From contig NZ_JAFEUP010000002.1 in NCBI RefSeq assembly GCF_016901015.1, positions 248,001 through 312,000 of the forward strand: 64,000 nucleotides of DNA. The letters run 5' to 3'. The notes beneath the pieces are model-generated. The model was not told where the DNA came from and did no database searches. It worked only from the letters and a program-made list of their open reading frames with translations. This document shows, piece by piece, positions 34,938-44,026 of this stretch. Every line of letters starts with the position of its first letter. Positions within the stretch are counted from its first letter, which is position 1. Origin of the DNA: Zestomonas insulae (GTDB lineage Bacteria; Pseudomonadota; Gammaproteobacteria; Pseudomonadales; Pseudomonadaceae). A program made the position numbers and the translations under genes.

Positions 34938-35960
34938 TCAGTTGTTCTTGCGCGGGATGATGTTGTGCTGGCTGCGCCAGGTGGCCGGCGGCATGCCGAA
35001 CTGCGAAATGAACCAGCGGGTGAACGAGCTCGGCAGCGAATAGCCGAGCATGTCGGCGATGCGCGCCAGCGAGTAGCCGGGGTTCTCCATGTAGCGCACC
35101 ACCAGTTCGCGGCGCACGCTGTTGATCAGGTCGCTGAAGGTCACCCCGCCTTCCTCCTCCAGACGGCGCTGCAGGGTGCGCACGTTCATGCCCTGCGCCT
35201 GGGCGATCTGCTCGATGGTGGCGCGGCCCATCGGCAGCAGCAGGTAGATGGCCTTGCGCACGTCCTGGGCCAGCGAGCGGTCGTCGGCATTCTGCATGGA
35301 GTCCAGGTAGCGCTGCGCGTGGCGCGCCATGGCGGCATTGGCCAGCGGGTTGGTGCTGTCCAGGTTGGCCGCCGGGCAGACGATGCCGTTGAACTCAGCG
35401 CCGAACTCCAGCGCACAGGAAAACATCCGGCGATGCACCGAGAGGTCCGCGGGCGCCTCGTGGCTGAAGTTGGCGCTGATCGGTTGCCAGTGCGCGCCGA
35501 GCAGCGCGGCGCAGAACCGGTACATCACGCCGATCGCCAGCTCGGTGGCCTGGCGGCTGTGGGTCGGATAGTCGCTGACCAGCTCCTCGCGAATGATCAC
35601 AGTCCTGCCGGCTTCCTCGATATGGATGGCCAGCGAGTCGTTGAGCCGATGCCGGTACTGCACGATGACTTGCAGCGCATCGCGCAGGCTGTGCTGATGG
35701 CTGAGCAGCAGGCTGACCTCGCCGAAGTCGGCGAGCTGGCGCAGCTCGGCCATGCGCAGGCCGAAGGTCTCGCAACCGCTCTGCTGCGCGGAGTTTTCCA
35801 TCAGTCTGATCGCCGCCGAGACCGGGATGCGCTGCTCGGGGTCGCTGATCATGGCCTGGGTCAGGCCGACCTGGGACAGCAGCGCGTGGGATTTCAGCCC
35901 GAAGTGGCTCGCCACCTCCAGGTAGTTGGTCAGCACGGCGGAACGGGCTTGCACGGTCAT
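34938..35960 (-). CDS. AraC family regulator with N-terminal effector domain (OruR/QhpR type)
   Basis: Transcriptional regulator, 340 residues. The N-terminal arabinose-binding_2-type domain spans about 20-210 (FGLRMAELRQLADFGEVSLLLSHQ...). The C-terminal AraC double HTH has EQIAQAQGMNVRTLQRRLEEEGGVTF and the signature YSLARIADMLGYSLPSSFTRWF. Relatives in Pseudomonas control ornithine, lipid or oxylipin catabolism with small effectors. It is divergent from the Aer-like receptor, and copy B of the 60-bp module lies 73 bp upstream of its start, making it the natural candidate regulator of the module. That link is inference. Confidence 0.9.
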   Translation of the reverse strand: MTVQARSAVLTNYLEVASHFGLKSHALLSQVGLTQAMISDPEQRIPVSAAIRLMENSAQQSGCETFGLRMAELRQLADFGEVSLLLSHQHSLRDALQVIVQYRHRLNDSLAIHIEEAGRTVIIREELVSDYPTHSRQATELAIGVMYRFCAALLGAHWQPISANFSHEAPADLSVHRRMFSCALEFGAEFNGIVCPAANLDSTNPLANAAMARHAQRYLDSMQNADDRSLAQDVRKAIYLLLPMGRATIEQIAQAQGMNVRTLQRRLEEEGGVTFSDLINSVRRELVVRYMENPGYSLARIADMLGYSLPSSFTRWFISQFGMPPATWRSQHNIIPRKNN

Positions 35961-36033
35961 CTTGTGGCTCGCTTATGGGCGGCTCCAGCGGGGCCGCGCG
36001 GCTCGAATTGAGCCCTCAGCTTAGCAAGCTTGG

Positions 36034-36093
36034 GTCACGAAATGAAAAGTGTCTGACAGCTAAAGCGAAGCGGCGGGGGAGGGGCGTTTTTAC
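36034..36093 (+). promoter_or_regulatory. Shared 60-bp module, copy B (upstream of the Aer-like receptor)
   Basis: It aligns without gaps to the copies at 23939 and 39721, with GTCA, AAATGAAAA, CTG-x-C, GAAGCG and TTAC at identical offsets. GTCA and TGAC (36034-36037 and 36054-36057) also form an inverted repeat in this copy. It lies 167 bp before the receptor start and 73 bp before the AraC start, so it could serve either gene. Confidence 0.7.
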
Positions 36094-36115
36094 ACTCCTG
36101 AGCATCCTGCCGACC

Positions 36116-36146
36116 TGTGCGTCTGGCCGGGATGCCCGGCCGCACA
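36116..36146 (+). promoter_or_regulatory. Leader hairpin upstream of the Aer-like receptor
   Basis: GGCCGGG / CCCGGCC with an ATG loop is extended by TGTGC / GCACA. It has no T-tract and may influence mRNA stability or translation. Confidence 0.35.
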
Positions 36147-36260
36147 GGGTTGCGCCGGGCCAGGACCGAACTGCCCCGGCGGCCGTGCAACGCCGCCGGT
36201 GGTGGAGCTGGTAGGTGATCTTCGTAGGCAGTCGCGCGTGGTTACGCGCAGGGAGTAACG

Positions 36261-37826
36261 ATGCGAATCAACATGCCGCTCACGGGGCGCGAGTGCCTGT
36301 ATCCAGCCGATCAGCGCCTGGTATCGACCACCGATACCACCGGCAAGATCACCTACTGCAACGACGAATTCATCGCCGTCAGCGGTTTCACCCGCGAGCA
36401 GCTGATCGGCAGCCCGCACAACCTGGTGCGTCACCCGGACATGCCGGCTCCGGTGTTCGAGCAGATGTGGGCCTACCTCAAGGCCGGCAAGAGCTGGATG
36501 GGTATCGTCAAGAACCGCTGCCAGAACGGCGATCACTACTGGGTGAATGCCTATGTCACGCCGATTCTCGAAAACGGCCGGGTGGTCGGTTACGAGTCGG
36601 TGCGGGTCAGGCCGGACGCCGATCAGGTGCGCCGCGCCACCGCGCTGTACGCACGGTTGAACCAGGGCCGCGCGGCAGCCTCGCTGGGCGAACGCGTTGG
36701 CGTCGCGGCGCGCTTCCTGTTGCTGCCGCTACTCGGTGCGACGCTCGGCCCGCTGCTGTACCTCTCCGGTGCGGGCGGCTGGGGCGTGGCGCTGCCGGTG
36801 CTGTTGTCGCTGGCGCAGACCGCCGCGACGATGCGCTTCGTCAAGCGCGCCATGCGGCGGGTCGCCCTGGCGGCGCCCAAGGCGTTCGACAGCGAGCTGG
36901 TGGCGCGCACCTACAGCGACGACACCGGCGCGGTATCACGTCTGCAGCTGGCGATGATCAGCGAAGGCGCGCGGATTCGCACCGCGCTGGGGCTGCTCGG
37001 CGACTACGCCACGCGGACCGCCAGCCAGGCGTCGCAGAACGGCCAGCTGGTGCAGCAGGCCGAACAGGCGCTGCAGGCGCAGCGCGTCGAGGCAGACATG
37101 GCGGCCACCGCGATGCACGAGATGGCGGCGTCGATCAACCAGGTCGCCGTGCACGTGCAGCAGACCGCCGAGGAGGCGCGCCAGGTCAATCAACTGTCCA
37201 TCGATGGCACGCGCCAGGCCCAACAGAGCCGCGCGGTGGTGGAGAAACTGGCGCACACGGTGGACGGCATCAGCGCCTCGGTGGCCGGTCTGGCCAGCGA
37301 AGCGCAGTCGATCCAGCAGGCGGCCAACATGATTCGCGCGATCGCCGAGCAGACCAACCTGCTGGCTCTCAACGCCGCCATCGAAGCGGCGCGGGCCGGT
37401 GAGCAGGGTCGCGGCTTCGCCGTGGTGGCGGACGAGGTGCGTGCCCTGGCGTCGAAGACCCAGGAATCCACCACCACCATCCAGGGCATCATCGCCAGCC
37501 TGCAGGACGTCGCCGGGCGCGCGGTGCAGATCGCCCACCAGGGCAGCGAGGAGGCACGCGCCGGCGTCGCGCGGGTGGTCGAAACCGAGCAGGCGCTGGG
37601 CGGGATCACCGTGGCCATCGAGCGCATCCATCAGATGTCCGAGCAGATGGCCTCGGCCGCCGAGCAGCAGAACGTGGTGGCCGAGGACGTCTCGCGGCAG
37701 ATCAGCAACATCTCCACGGCCGCCGAGCAGAACGCCGCGGTCACCGCCCGCTCCGCGCACCTGGGTGGCGAGCTGGAAGCCACGGCCCATGCGCTGCACG
37801 CGCTGGTGGCGCGCTTCGATACCTGA
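36261..37826 (+). CDS. PAS-domain chemoreceptor (Aer-like energy taxis transducer)
   Basis: A 521-residue methyl-accepting transducer. The N-terminal PAS domain (about 20-120; [37 protein letters not shown]) is cytoplasmic and of the FAD-binding Aer type. A hydrophobic hairpin (about 150-190) anchors it, and the signalling domain has [31 protein letters not shown]. There is no periplasmic sensor domain. It would direct movement by redox or electron-transport state, for example during metabolism of a substrate. The downstream PAS-GGDEF-EAL gene begins immediately after its stop. Confidence 0.92.
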   Translation: MRINMPLTGRECLYPADQRLVSTTDTTGKITYCNDEFIAVSGFTREQLIGSPHNLVRHPDMPAPVFEQMWAYLKAGKSWMGIVKNRCQNGDHYWVNAYVTPILENGRVVGYESVRVRPDADQVRRATALYARLNQGRAAASLGERVGVAARFLLLPLLGATLGPLLYLSGAGGWGVALPVLLSLAQTAATMRFVKRAMRRVALAAPKAFDSELVARTYSDDTGAVSRLQLAMISEGARIRTALGLLGDYATRTASQASQNGQLVQQAEQALQAQRVEADMAATAMHEMAASINQVAVHVQQTAEEARQVNQLSIDGTRQAQQSRAVVEKLAHTVDGISASVAGLASEAQSIQQAANMIRAIAEQTNLLALNAAIEAARAGEQGRGFAVVADEVRALASKTQESTTTIQGIIASLQDVAGRAVQIAHQGSEEARAGVARVVETEQALGGITVAIERIHQMSEQMASAAEQQNVVAEDVSRQISNISTAAEQNAAVTARSAHLGGELEATAHALHALVARFDT

Positions 37827-37838
37827 GTGGGGTGCCGC

Positions 37839-39563
37839 GTGGATACGCAAGCGAAGCACCGCGAGCCGGATTTCGGCCTCGGTGAACTGGCCAGCGCGGT
37901 GTTCGACACTGCGGTGGACAGCATGATCGTCATTGATGCGCACGGCGAGGTGCGCGAGCTCAACCCGGCGGCGGTGCATACCTTCGGCTATGACCGCAGC
38001 GAACTGCTCGGTCAGAACATCAATGTGCTGATGCCCGAGCCGTACTACAGCCAGCGCACCGGCTATCGGCCCAACCTTCGCCGCGGCGGGTCGGCCAACC
38101 TGGTCGGTACGCGCCGCGAGGTGGTGGGGCGGCGCAAGGATGGCAGCTGCTTCCCCCTGCAACTGAGCGTCGGCGCGCTGAAGCTGGGTGGCCAGCGCCT
38201 GTTCGTCGGCATCTGTCACGACATCAGCGAGCGCCGTGCGCTGGATGACCGCATGGTTCAGTTGGCCACCTACGATGCGCTGACCGGTTGCCTCAACCGC
38301 CATCAGCTGCGCGAACGCCTGCAGCGCGCGGTCAGCGCCTGCGACGCGACGGGGCAGCGCCTGGCGGTGTTCTTTATCGATCTGGATGGCTTCAAGCAGG
38401 TCAATGACCGCCACGACCATCAGGTCGGCGACCGGCTGCTCGCCGAGGTCGCGCGGCGTCTGCGTGGCGCGCTGCGGCAGAACGACCAGCTGGCGCGGGT
38501 CGGCGGCGATGAGTTCGTGGTGATCGCCGAAGTCGGCGCGCGCGCCGAGGAGTCGGTGCAGCTCGGTGAGCGGCTGATTAAGTGCCTGGCGCCGCGCTTC
38601 CGGGTCGACGGCCTGAGCCTGAGCGTCGGCGCGAGCGTCGGGGTCAGCTTGTATCCGGGCGAGAGCCATGGCCTCGATCACCTGCTCAACGATGCCGACC
38701 TGGCCATGTACCAGGCCAAGGCCGCCGGCGGCAATTGCGTGCGGGTGTTCCAGCAGGCGTTGCGGCGACGCACCGAGGCACGTCTGCTGATGCTCGAGCG
38801 GCTGCGCGAGGCGTTGAAGGAGGAGCGCCTGCAGCTGCACTACCAGCTGCAGTACGCCCTCGAGGCGGAGCCGCGCCCGGTGGGCATGGAGGCGCTGCTG
38901 CGCTGGCATGACGGTGAGCGCGGCGCGGTGTCGCCCACTGAGTTCATCGGCCTGGCCGAGGAGTACGGGCTGATCGGCGCGATCACCCACTGGGTGCTGG
39001 AACGCGCCTGCCGCGACAACCTGGCGCTGATCCGCAGCGGCCTGCTCGATGTGCCGGTGGCGGTGAACATCTGTGGCTCGACCTTTTTGCGCGAGGACTT
39101 CCTCAGCCTGATCGGCGACAGCCTGGCGCGCACCGGCCTGCCCGGTTCACGGCTGGAACTGGAGATCACCGAGCGGGTGGCGGTGAGCAACCTGGACGAC
39201 GCGGTGCAGATCATCAACAGCCTGCGCGCCAGCGACGTGGTGGTCAGCATGGATGACTTCGGCACCGGCTATTCGTCGCTCGGCTCGATCAAGCAATTGC
39301 CCTTCGACCGGCTGAAGATCGACCGCAGTTTCATTGCCGGGCTGCCGAACGACGCGGTCGACCAGGCCATCGTCCGGGCGGCGGTGCAGGTGGCGGCCAG
39401 CCTGGATATCACCGTGGTCGCCGAGGGCATCGAAACCGTGGAGCAGCTCGAATGCCTGCGCGCCGCCGGTTGCGACCACGGCCAGGGTTACTGGCTGGCC
39501 AGGCCGATGCCGCTGGAACAGCTGCAGGCGCTGTTGCGCAGCGGGCAAGCAGCGAACAGCTGA
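37839..39563 (+). CDS. PAS-GGDEF-EAL cyclic-di-GMP enzyme
   Basis: A cytoplasmic c-di-GMP turnover protein of about 574 residues. PAS domain (about 15-135), GGDEF domain with intact GGDEF in ARVGGDEFVVI and an inhibitory I-site RxxD (RQND) five residues before, then an EAL domain with intact EAL (GMEALLRW), DDFGTGYSS and the second-glutamate loop VVAEGIET. Both activities are therefore possible. The start is uncertain: GTG 37839 has a GGGG site six bases before; GTG 37827, directly after the receptor stop, adds four residues. The close coupling suggests it shares the signal of the Aer-like receptor. Confidence 0.9.
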   Translation: MDTQAKHREPDFGLGELASAVFDTAVDSMIVIDAHGEVRELNPAAVHTFGYDRSELLGQNINVLMPEPYYSQRTGYRPNLRRGGSANLVGTRREVVGRRKDGSCFPLQLSVGALKLGGQRLFVGICHDISERRALDDRMVQLATYDALTGCLNRHQLRERLQRAVSACDATGQRLAVFFIDLDGFKQVNDRHDHQVGDRLLAEVARRLRGALRQNDQLARVGGDEFVVIAEVGARAEESVQLGERLIKCLAPRFRVDGLSLSVGASVGVSLYPGESHGLDHLLNDADLAMYQAKAAGGNCVRVFQQALRRRTEARLLMLERLREALKEERLQLHYQLQYALEAEPRPVGMEALLRWHDGERGAVSPTEFIGLAEEYGLIGAITHWVLERACRDNLALIRSGLLDVPVAVNICGSTFLREDFLSLIGDSLARTGLPGSRLELEITERVAVSNLDDAVQIINSLRASDVVVSMDDFGTGYSSLGSIKQLPFDRLKIDRSFIAGLPNDAVDQAIVRAAVQVAASLDITVVAEGIETVEQLECLRAAGCDHGQGYWLARPMPLEQLQALLRSGQAANS

Positions 39564-39720
39564 GCGGCGGCACGCGAAGCGCGGCAGTGGGGCGGTCTTT
39601 TTCGGCGATTTCACCCCGCGACGACGGCCTGATATGCCGCCTGCGCGCCGCCTTGGGCACGCGCTCAGGCACTGTTCGGCATGCCGTTTGGCACGGCCGT
39701 CATCGATGCGTGCAGGCCGT

Positions 39721-39780
39721 GTCACCAAATGAAAAATGGCTGACGTGAAATGTGAAGCGATGGGGGTGGGCGCTCTTTAC
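39721..39780 (+). promoter_or_regulatory. Shared 60-bp module, copy C (upstream of the serine hydrolase)
   Basis: Third copy, colinear with those at 23939 and 36034. It ends 61 bp before the GTG start of the hydrolase, nearly the same distance as copy A from qor (55 bp). The constant spacing argues for a promoter-operator rather than a random repeat. Confidence 0.7.
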
Positions 39781-39841
39781 TGTGGTCCGCAATGACTAGC
39801 CGGCCAGCTCGAGTGCCGGTCGCAACTGTAAAGGTGTCGAT

Positions 39842-40450
39842 GTGGACAAGCTGCAAACCCATGCCACTGTGCTGATCGTTCCCGGCCTGCGCGAGCACGT
39901 GCCGCAACACTGGCAAACCCTGCTTGAAGCCAAGCTGAGCAAGGTGCGTTCGGTGCCCCCGCTGGAGCACGACAAGCTCAGCTGCGCCGCCCGCGTCGAT
40001 GCCATTCAGCGCGAGCTGGAACAGATCGACGGCCCGGTGATCCTGGTCGCGCACAGCGCCGGCGTGCTGATGGTGGCGCACTGGGCCGCGGTGTACCGCC
40101 GGCCGATCCAGGGCGCGCTGCTGGCCGCCCCGCCAGACCTGCAAGCCAGTTGGCCGGAAGGCTACCCGACTCCGGAAAGCCTGCGCGCCCACGGCTGGGA
40201 TCCGCTGCCGGCCAAGCGCCTGCCGTTCCCGAGCATCATCGCCGCCAGCACCAACGACCACCTAGCCAGCTTCGACGCCGCCTGCCACATGGCCGAGGAC
40301 TGGGGTAGCCAGCTGGTCAACCTCGGCGCGGTCGGCCACCTCAACCCGGCCTCCGGTTACGGCGAATGGCCGCAGGCCGAGGAATTCATTCTCGAATTGG
40401 ATGGTTCGGTCAGCACGACTGGCAGCACGTTGCGCCGTAGCGCGCCGTAG
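39842..40450 (+). CDS. RBBP9/YdeN family serine hydrolase
   Basis: A 202-residue cytoplasmic alpha/beta hydrolase of the RBBP9/YdeN group. The nucleophile elbow is VAHSAGVLM with Ser72; the acid and histidine are probably in ASTNDHLAS and GAVGHLNPASGYGEWP, the typical family ending. The start is GTG, with AAAGG eight bases before it. It follows copy C of the 60-bp module and precedes the DUF1302 gene by 97 bp, so it is likely co-regulated with the transport genes. Substrate unknown; ester or lactone hydrolysis is likely. Confidence 0.85.
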   Translation: MDKLQTHATVLIVPGLREHVPQHWQTLLEAKLSKVRSVPPLEHDKLSCAARVDAIQRELEQIDGPVILVAHSAGVLMVAHWAAVYRRPIQGALLAAPPDLQASWPEGYPTPESLRAHGWDPLPAKRLPFPSIIAASTNDHLASFDAACHMAEDWGSQLVNLGAVGHLNPASGYGEWPQAEEFILELDGSVSTTGSTLRRSAP

Positions 40451-40547
40451 CCAGTCGCGGCCTGAGCCGCAGTACCAAGGGCTCGCACCGTTGCCCTGAC
40501 GGATGCGAGCCGGTGTTAGAGCCACACACACAACAGCGGAGACACGC

Positions 40548-42521
40548 ATGTATAAAAATAAGAATCACAACCTCGGTCCTTTGCGTCGCAGCTTGCTGGC
40601 GTCGGCCATCCTGGCCGCGTCGCTGCCCGCCGCGCATGCCGTCGAGCTGCACATGGACGACGCGGACTGGGCGGTGCGTTTCGATAACACGGTCAAGTAC
40701 AACTACGGCGTGCGCGCCGAAAGTGCCGACAAGCGCATGCTCGGTACGCCGAACAACAACGACGGCGACTACAACTTCCGCAAGGCCGGCACCAACATCA
40801 CCAACCGCATCGACCTGCTGACCGAGCTGGATGTGGTGTACCAGAACAACATGGGCTTCCGCGTCAGTGCCGCCAGCTGGTACGACAAGGCCTACGACAA
40901 CACCGGCTCCAATTCCAACCCGTTCGCCAACACCAACGGCTCGAACAGTGGTCTGGTCGCCCCGCACGCCCTGGGGGCACTCACCGCCAACGACAACGTC
41001 GGCTTCGGTGACCGCCACCTGAGCAACTACGCGCAGCGTTACTACAGCGGTCCGTCCGGCGAAATTCTCGATGCCTTCGTGTTCTACAGCACCGAGATCG
41101 GCGACGAGTCGCTGTTCAGCGTCAAGGCCGGCCAGCACAACGTCTACTGGGGCGAAACCCTCCTCAACCCGGTGCATGCCATCAGCTACGGCCAGTCCGG
41201 CCTCGACCTCGCCAAGCTGGCGGCGTCGCCGGGCACCGAGGCCAAGGAACTGTTCGTGCCGCGCGAGCAGATTTCCACCACCTTTACCGTCAACTCCGAA
41301 CTGACCCTGGCCGCGCAGTACTTCTTCCGCTGGGACGCCGCGCGTCTGCCGGAAGCCGGTACCTACTACGGCAGCTCCGACCTGGTTGGCTTCGGCGCGC
41401 AATCCTTCCTGCTCGGTCATACCGCGCGCCCGGCCGGCCCGCTGGGTAACGACGCACTGAGCAACGTGGTGCGTGGCAATGATCTGGAGCCGGAAGACCG
41501 TGGTGACTGGGGCCTGATGGCCAAGTGGTCGCCGGAGTGGCTGGATGGCACCCTGGGCTTCTACTACCGCAAGACCTCGGACATCCTCCCGCAGGCCGTG
41601 CTCGATGCCCGTGGCCTGACGGTTGCTACTGGTCCCGCCTCCTGCCAGTCGGCGCCGGCACCGCAGTTGGTTCCAGTCTGCCGTCTGGTCGATTCGGTCG
41701 GCCGCACCAGCTACAACTTCGCCTACAGCGACGACATCGACATCTACGGCCTGAGCCTGTCCAAGGAATTCGCCGGGGTCAGCGTCGGTAGCGACCTGAA
41801 CGTGCGTCACCACATGCCGCTGGCCAGCATTCCGGCACTCCTCAGTGCTCCGGGTCCGCTTGGTTTGGCCGCTGGTCTGGGTGCATTCCCGACTGCACGT
41901 GCCCCGAGCACCGGCGTGATCACCGACGTGCCGCAAGATGGCGACAGTGCCAGCGCCACCGGCGACACCCTGCACTGGACCATCAACGGCCTGATGGCGA
42001 TCGGCGACACCCCGCTGTTCGACGCCGCCAGCCTGCTCGGCGAGGTGTACTACAGCAACCTGCTGAGCCTCGATAGCAAGAACGAAGCCCTCTACAAGGG
42101 CAAGAGCACCTACCGCGGTATCGACCAGCCGACTCGCGACAACTGGGGCGTCGCGGTCAACTTCACACCGACCTGGTACCAGGTATTCCCGGGCGTCGAC
42201 CTGAGCATGCCGATGTCGGTGAACGTCGGCATCGACGGGGTTTCCCCGGTGGCTGCCGGTGGCGCTGAAGACACCGGCAACTACGCGGTGGGCGTCGGCG
42301 CGGCGATCTACAACCAGTACTTCGTCGACCTCAAGTACGTGGACTCCTTCGGTGACGCCGAGAAATGCGTCAACGGTTCGACCGATGGTTCCACCCCTAA
42401 CGCTTTGGACGCCGGGCAGCGTTACACCTGCTACGCCGGCGGCTATTCGTCCTTCTCGGGCGGCGGCGCCACCACGGAAGACCGTGGCGCGGTTTACCTG
42501 ACTTTCAAGACCACCTTCTGA
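40548..42521 (+). CDS. DUF1302 family outer-membrane beta-barrel protein
   Basis: A 657-residue exported protein. After a signal sequence (RRSLLASAILAASLPAAHA) come alternating amphipathic strands rich in Tyr, Asn, Asp and Gly (VRFDNTVKYNYGVRAESADKR), and the C-terminus ends in GAVYLTFKTTF with a terminal Phe, the outer-membrane barrel signature. DUF1302 is of unknown function and is often found beside DUF1329 and an RND transporter in genomes that use lipids, steroids or terpenoids. ATG 40548 gives the signal peptide; a longer frame begins in the leader. It is probably the outer-membrane part of the 40.5-47.6 kb system. Confidence 0.88.
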   Translation: MYKNKNHNLGPLRRSLLASAILAASLPAAHAVELHMDDADWAVRFDNTVKYNYGVRAESADKRMLGTPNNNDGDYNFRKAGTNITNRIDLLTELDVVYQNNMGFRVSAASWYDKAYDNTGSNSNPFANTNGSNSGLVAPHALGALTANDNVGFGDRHLSNYAQRYYSGPSGEILDAFVFYSTEIGDESLFSVKAGQHNVYWGETLLNPVHAISYGQSGLDLAKLAASPGTEAKELFVPREQISTTFTVNSELTLAAQYFFRWDAARLPEAGTYYGSSDLVGFGAQSFLLGHTARPAGPLGNDALSNVVRGNDLEPEDRGDWGLMAKWSPEWLDGTLGFYYRKTSDILPQAVLDARGLTVATGPASCQSAPAPQLVPVCRLVDSVGRTSYNFAYSDDIDIYGLSLSKEFAGVSVGSDLNVRHHMPLASIPALLSAPGPLGLAAGLGAFPTARAPSTGVITDVPQDGDSASATGDTLHWTINGLMAIGDTPLFDAASLLGEVYYSNLLSLDSKNEALYKGKSTYRGIDQPTRDNWGVAVNFTPTWYQVFPGVDLSMPMSVNVGIDGVSPVAAGGAEDTGNYAVGVGAAIYNQYFVDLKYVDSFGDAEKCVNGSTDGSTPNALDAGQRYTCYAGGYSSFSGGGATTEDRGAVYLTFKTTF

Positions 42522-42562
42522 TTACCGCAGCGCCTGGAACACCCAGGCAGGAGATTTACGAG

Positions 42563-43921
42563 ATGAAATTCGTACCCACTCTGATGGCGGCTTCCCTGGT
42601 GGTAGCCTTCGCCGGAACCGCACACGCCGCCGTTGACCCGGCACAGGCCGCACAACTGGGCAGCAGCCTGACTCTGGTCGGCGCCGAGAAAGGCGCCAGC
42701 GCCGACGGCGCGATCCCCGCCTACGAGGGCGGTCTGACCACCGCGCCGGCCAGCTTCAAGTCCGGCGACAGCATGCGTCCCGATCCGTTTGCCGGTGAGA
42801 AGCCGCAGCTGGTCATCGACGGCAAGAACGTCGACAAGTACAAGGGCCAACTGACCGCCACCAGCGCCGAGCTGGCCAAGCGTTACCCAAGCTTCCGCAT
42901 CGACGTCTACCCGACCCACCGCACCGTGGCGATGCCGCAGGCCGTGCTCGACAACAGCCAGAAGAACGCCACCGGCGCCAAGTCGCTGAACGGCGGTCTG
43001 GCGATCGAAAACGTGCTGCCGGGCGTACCGTTCCCGATTCCGCAGAGCGGCGCCGAGGCGATGTGGAACCACCTGCTGCGCTACCAGGGCGTGACCATCA
43101 ACTCCAAGTACGACTCCTGGAACGTTGACTCCGCTGGCGTGGCGACCCTGGCCACCACCGGTCAGGCGTTCATCAACTACCCGATCTACGAAAACCTCGC
43201 CCAGCCGATCGACAGCTCTGGCGTCTACTACCAGATGAAGCTGTACTACACCGGCCCGGCGCGCCGTGCCGGCGAGGCGATCATGCTCAAGGACGCCGCC
43301 AACGCGGTCGAGCAGCCGCGCCGCGCCTGGCAGTACCTGCCCGGTCAACGCCGCGTGAAACTGGCGCCGAGCCTGGCCTACGACACGCCGAACCCGGGTA
43401 CCGCCGGTGCCGGCACCTACGACGACGTGTTCGTCTTCAACGGCGCGCTGGATCGCTTCGACTGGAAACTGGTCGGCAAGCAGGAGCTGATCGTTCCCTA
43501 CAACACCTACAAGCTGACCTACGCCTCCGATCCGAAGACGCTGACCACGCCGAACCACCTGGCGCCGGACTACGTGCGTTGGGAGAAACACCGCGTGTGG
43601 GTCGTCGAGGGTACGTTGAAGGCCGGCGCACGGCACATCTACGCCAAGCGCCGCTTCTACCTCGACGAGGACAGCTGGGTCGCTCTCGCCTCCGACCAGT
43701 ACGACGCCCGCGGTGAGCTGTTCCGTGGTTCGTTCGCCTTCCTCAGCCAGAGCTATGACAAGCAGGTACCGGACTCCACGCCGTTCATGGTCTACGACAT
43801 GGTCGGCAACTCGTACAACATCAACGGCATCGTTGGTCCGTACGGTGGCATCCGCTACATCGATCCGCTGACCAAGGCCCAGTGGTCGGCCGAGTCGCTC
43901 GCCGGCGCCGGCATCCGCTAA
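42563..43921 (+). CDS. DUF1329 family periplasmic protein
   Basis: A 452-residue exported protein. Signal peptide about 1-22 (MKFVPTLMAASLVVAFAGTAHA). Characteristic segments are LTLVGAEKGASADGAIPAYEGGL at the mature start, then a long beta-rich region with RRAWQYLPGQRRVKLAP and FVFNGALDRFDWKLVGKQEL. The family is related to the LolA/LolB lipoprotein-carrier fold (my recollection), which suggests it binds a lipophilic ligand in the periplasm. It starts 41 bases after DUF1302 with a GGAGA ribosome-binding site. Exact function is unknown. Confidence 0.88.
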   Translation: MKFVPTLMAASLVVAFAGTAHAAVDPAQAAQLGSSLTLVGAEKGASADGAIPAYEGGLTTAPASFKSGDSMRPDPFAGEKPQLVIDGKNVDKYKGQLTATSAELAKRYPSFRIDVYPTHRTVAMPQAVLDNSQKNATGAKSLNGGLAIENVLPGVPFPIPQSGAEAMWNHLLRYQGVTINSKYDSWNVDSAGVATLATTGQAFINYPIYENLAQPIDSSGVYYQMKLYYTGPARRAGEAIMLKDAANAVEQPRRAWQYLPGQRRVKLAPSLAYDTPNPGTAGAGTYDDVFVFNGALDRFDWKLVGKQELIVPYNTYKLTYASDPKTLTTPNHLAPDYVRWEKHRVWVVEGTLKAGARHIYAKRRFYLDEDSWVALASDQYDARGELFRGSFAFLSQSYDKQVPDSTPFMVYDMVGNSYNINGIVGPYGGIRYIDPLTKAQWSAESLAGAGIR

Positions 43922-44026
43922 GCGCCCTTCATTGGCTGCCCGCACCACCTGGTACGGGCACCCGCTGGCGACGCCGGGTTGCACCAACGAGTGCCGCCCG
44001 GCGCGGTTTTCTCAAGAGGTCGCGTT

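Larger units (their letters stand above)
35961..36260. other. 300-bp divergent regulatory region between the AraC gene and the chemoreceptor
   Basis: No gene. It holds copy B of the shared 60-bp module (36034-36093) and a GC-rich hairpin (TGTGC ... GGCCGGG-ATG-CCCGGCC-GCACA, 36116-36146) that would sit in the leader of the chemoreceptor mRNA. The ribosome-binding site before 36261 is GGGAG. Confidence 0.65.
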
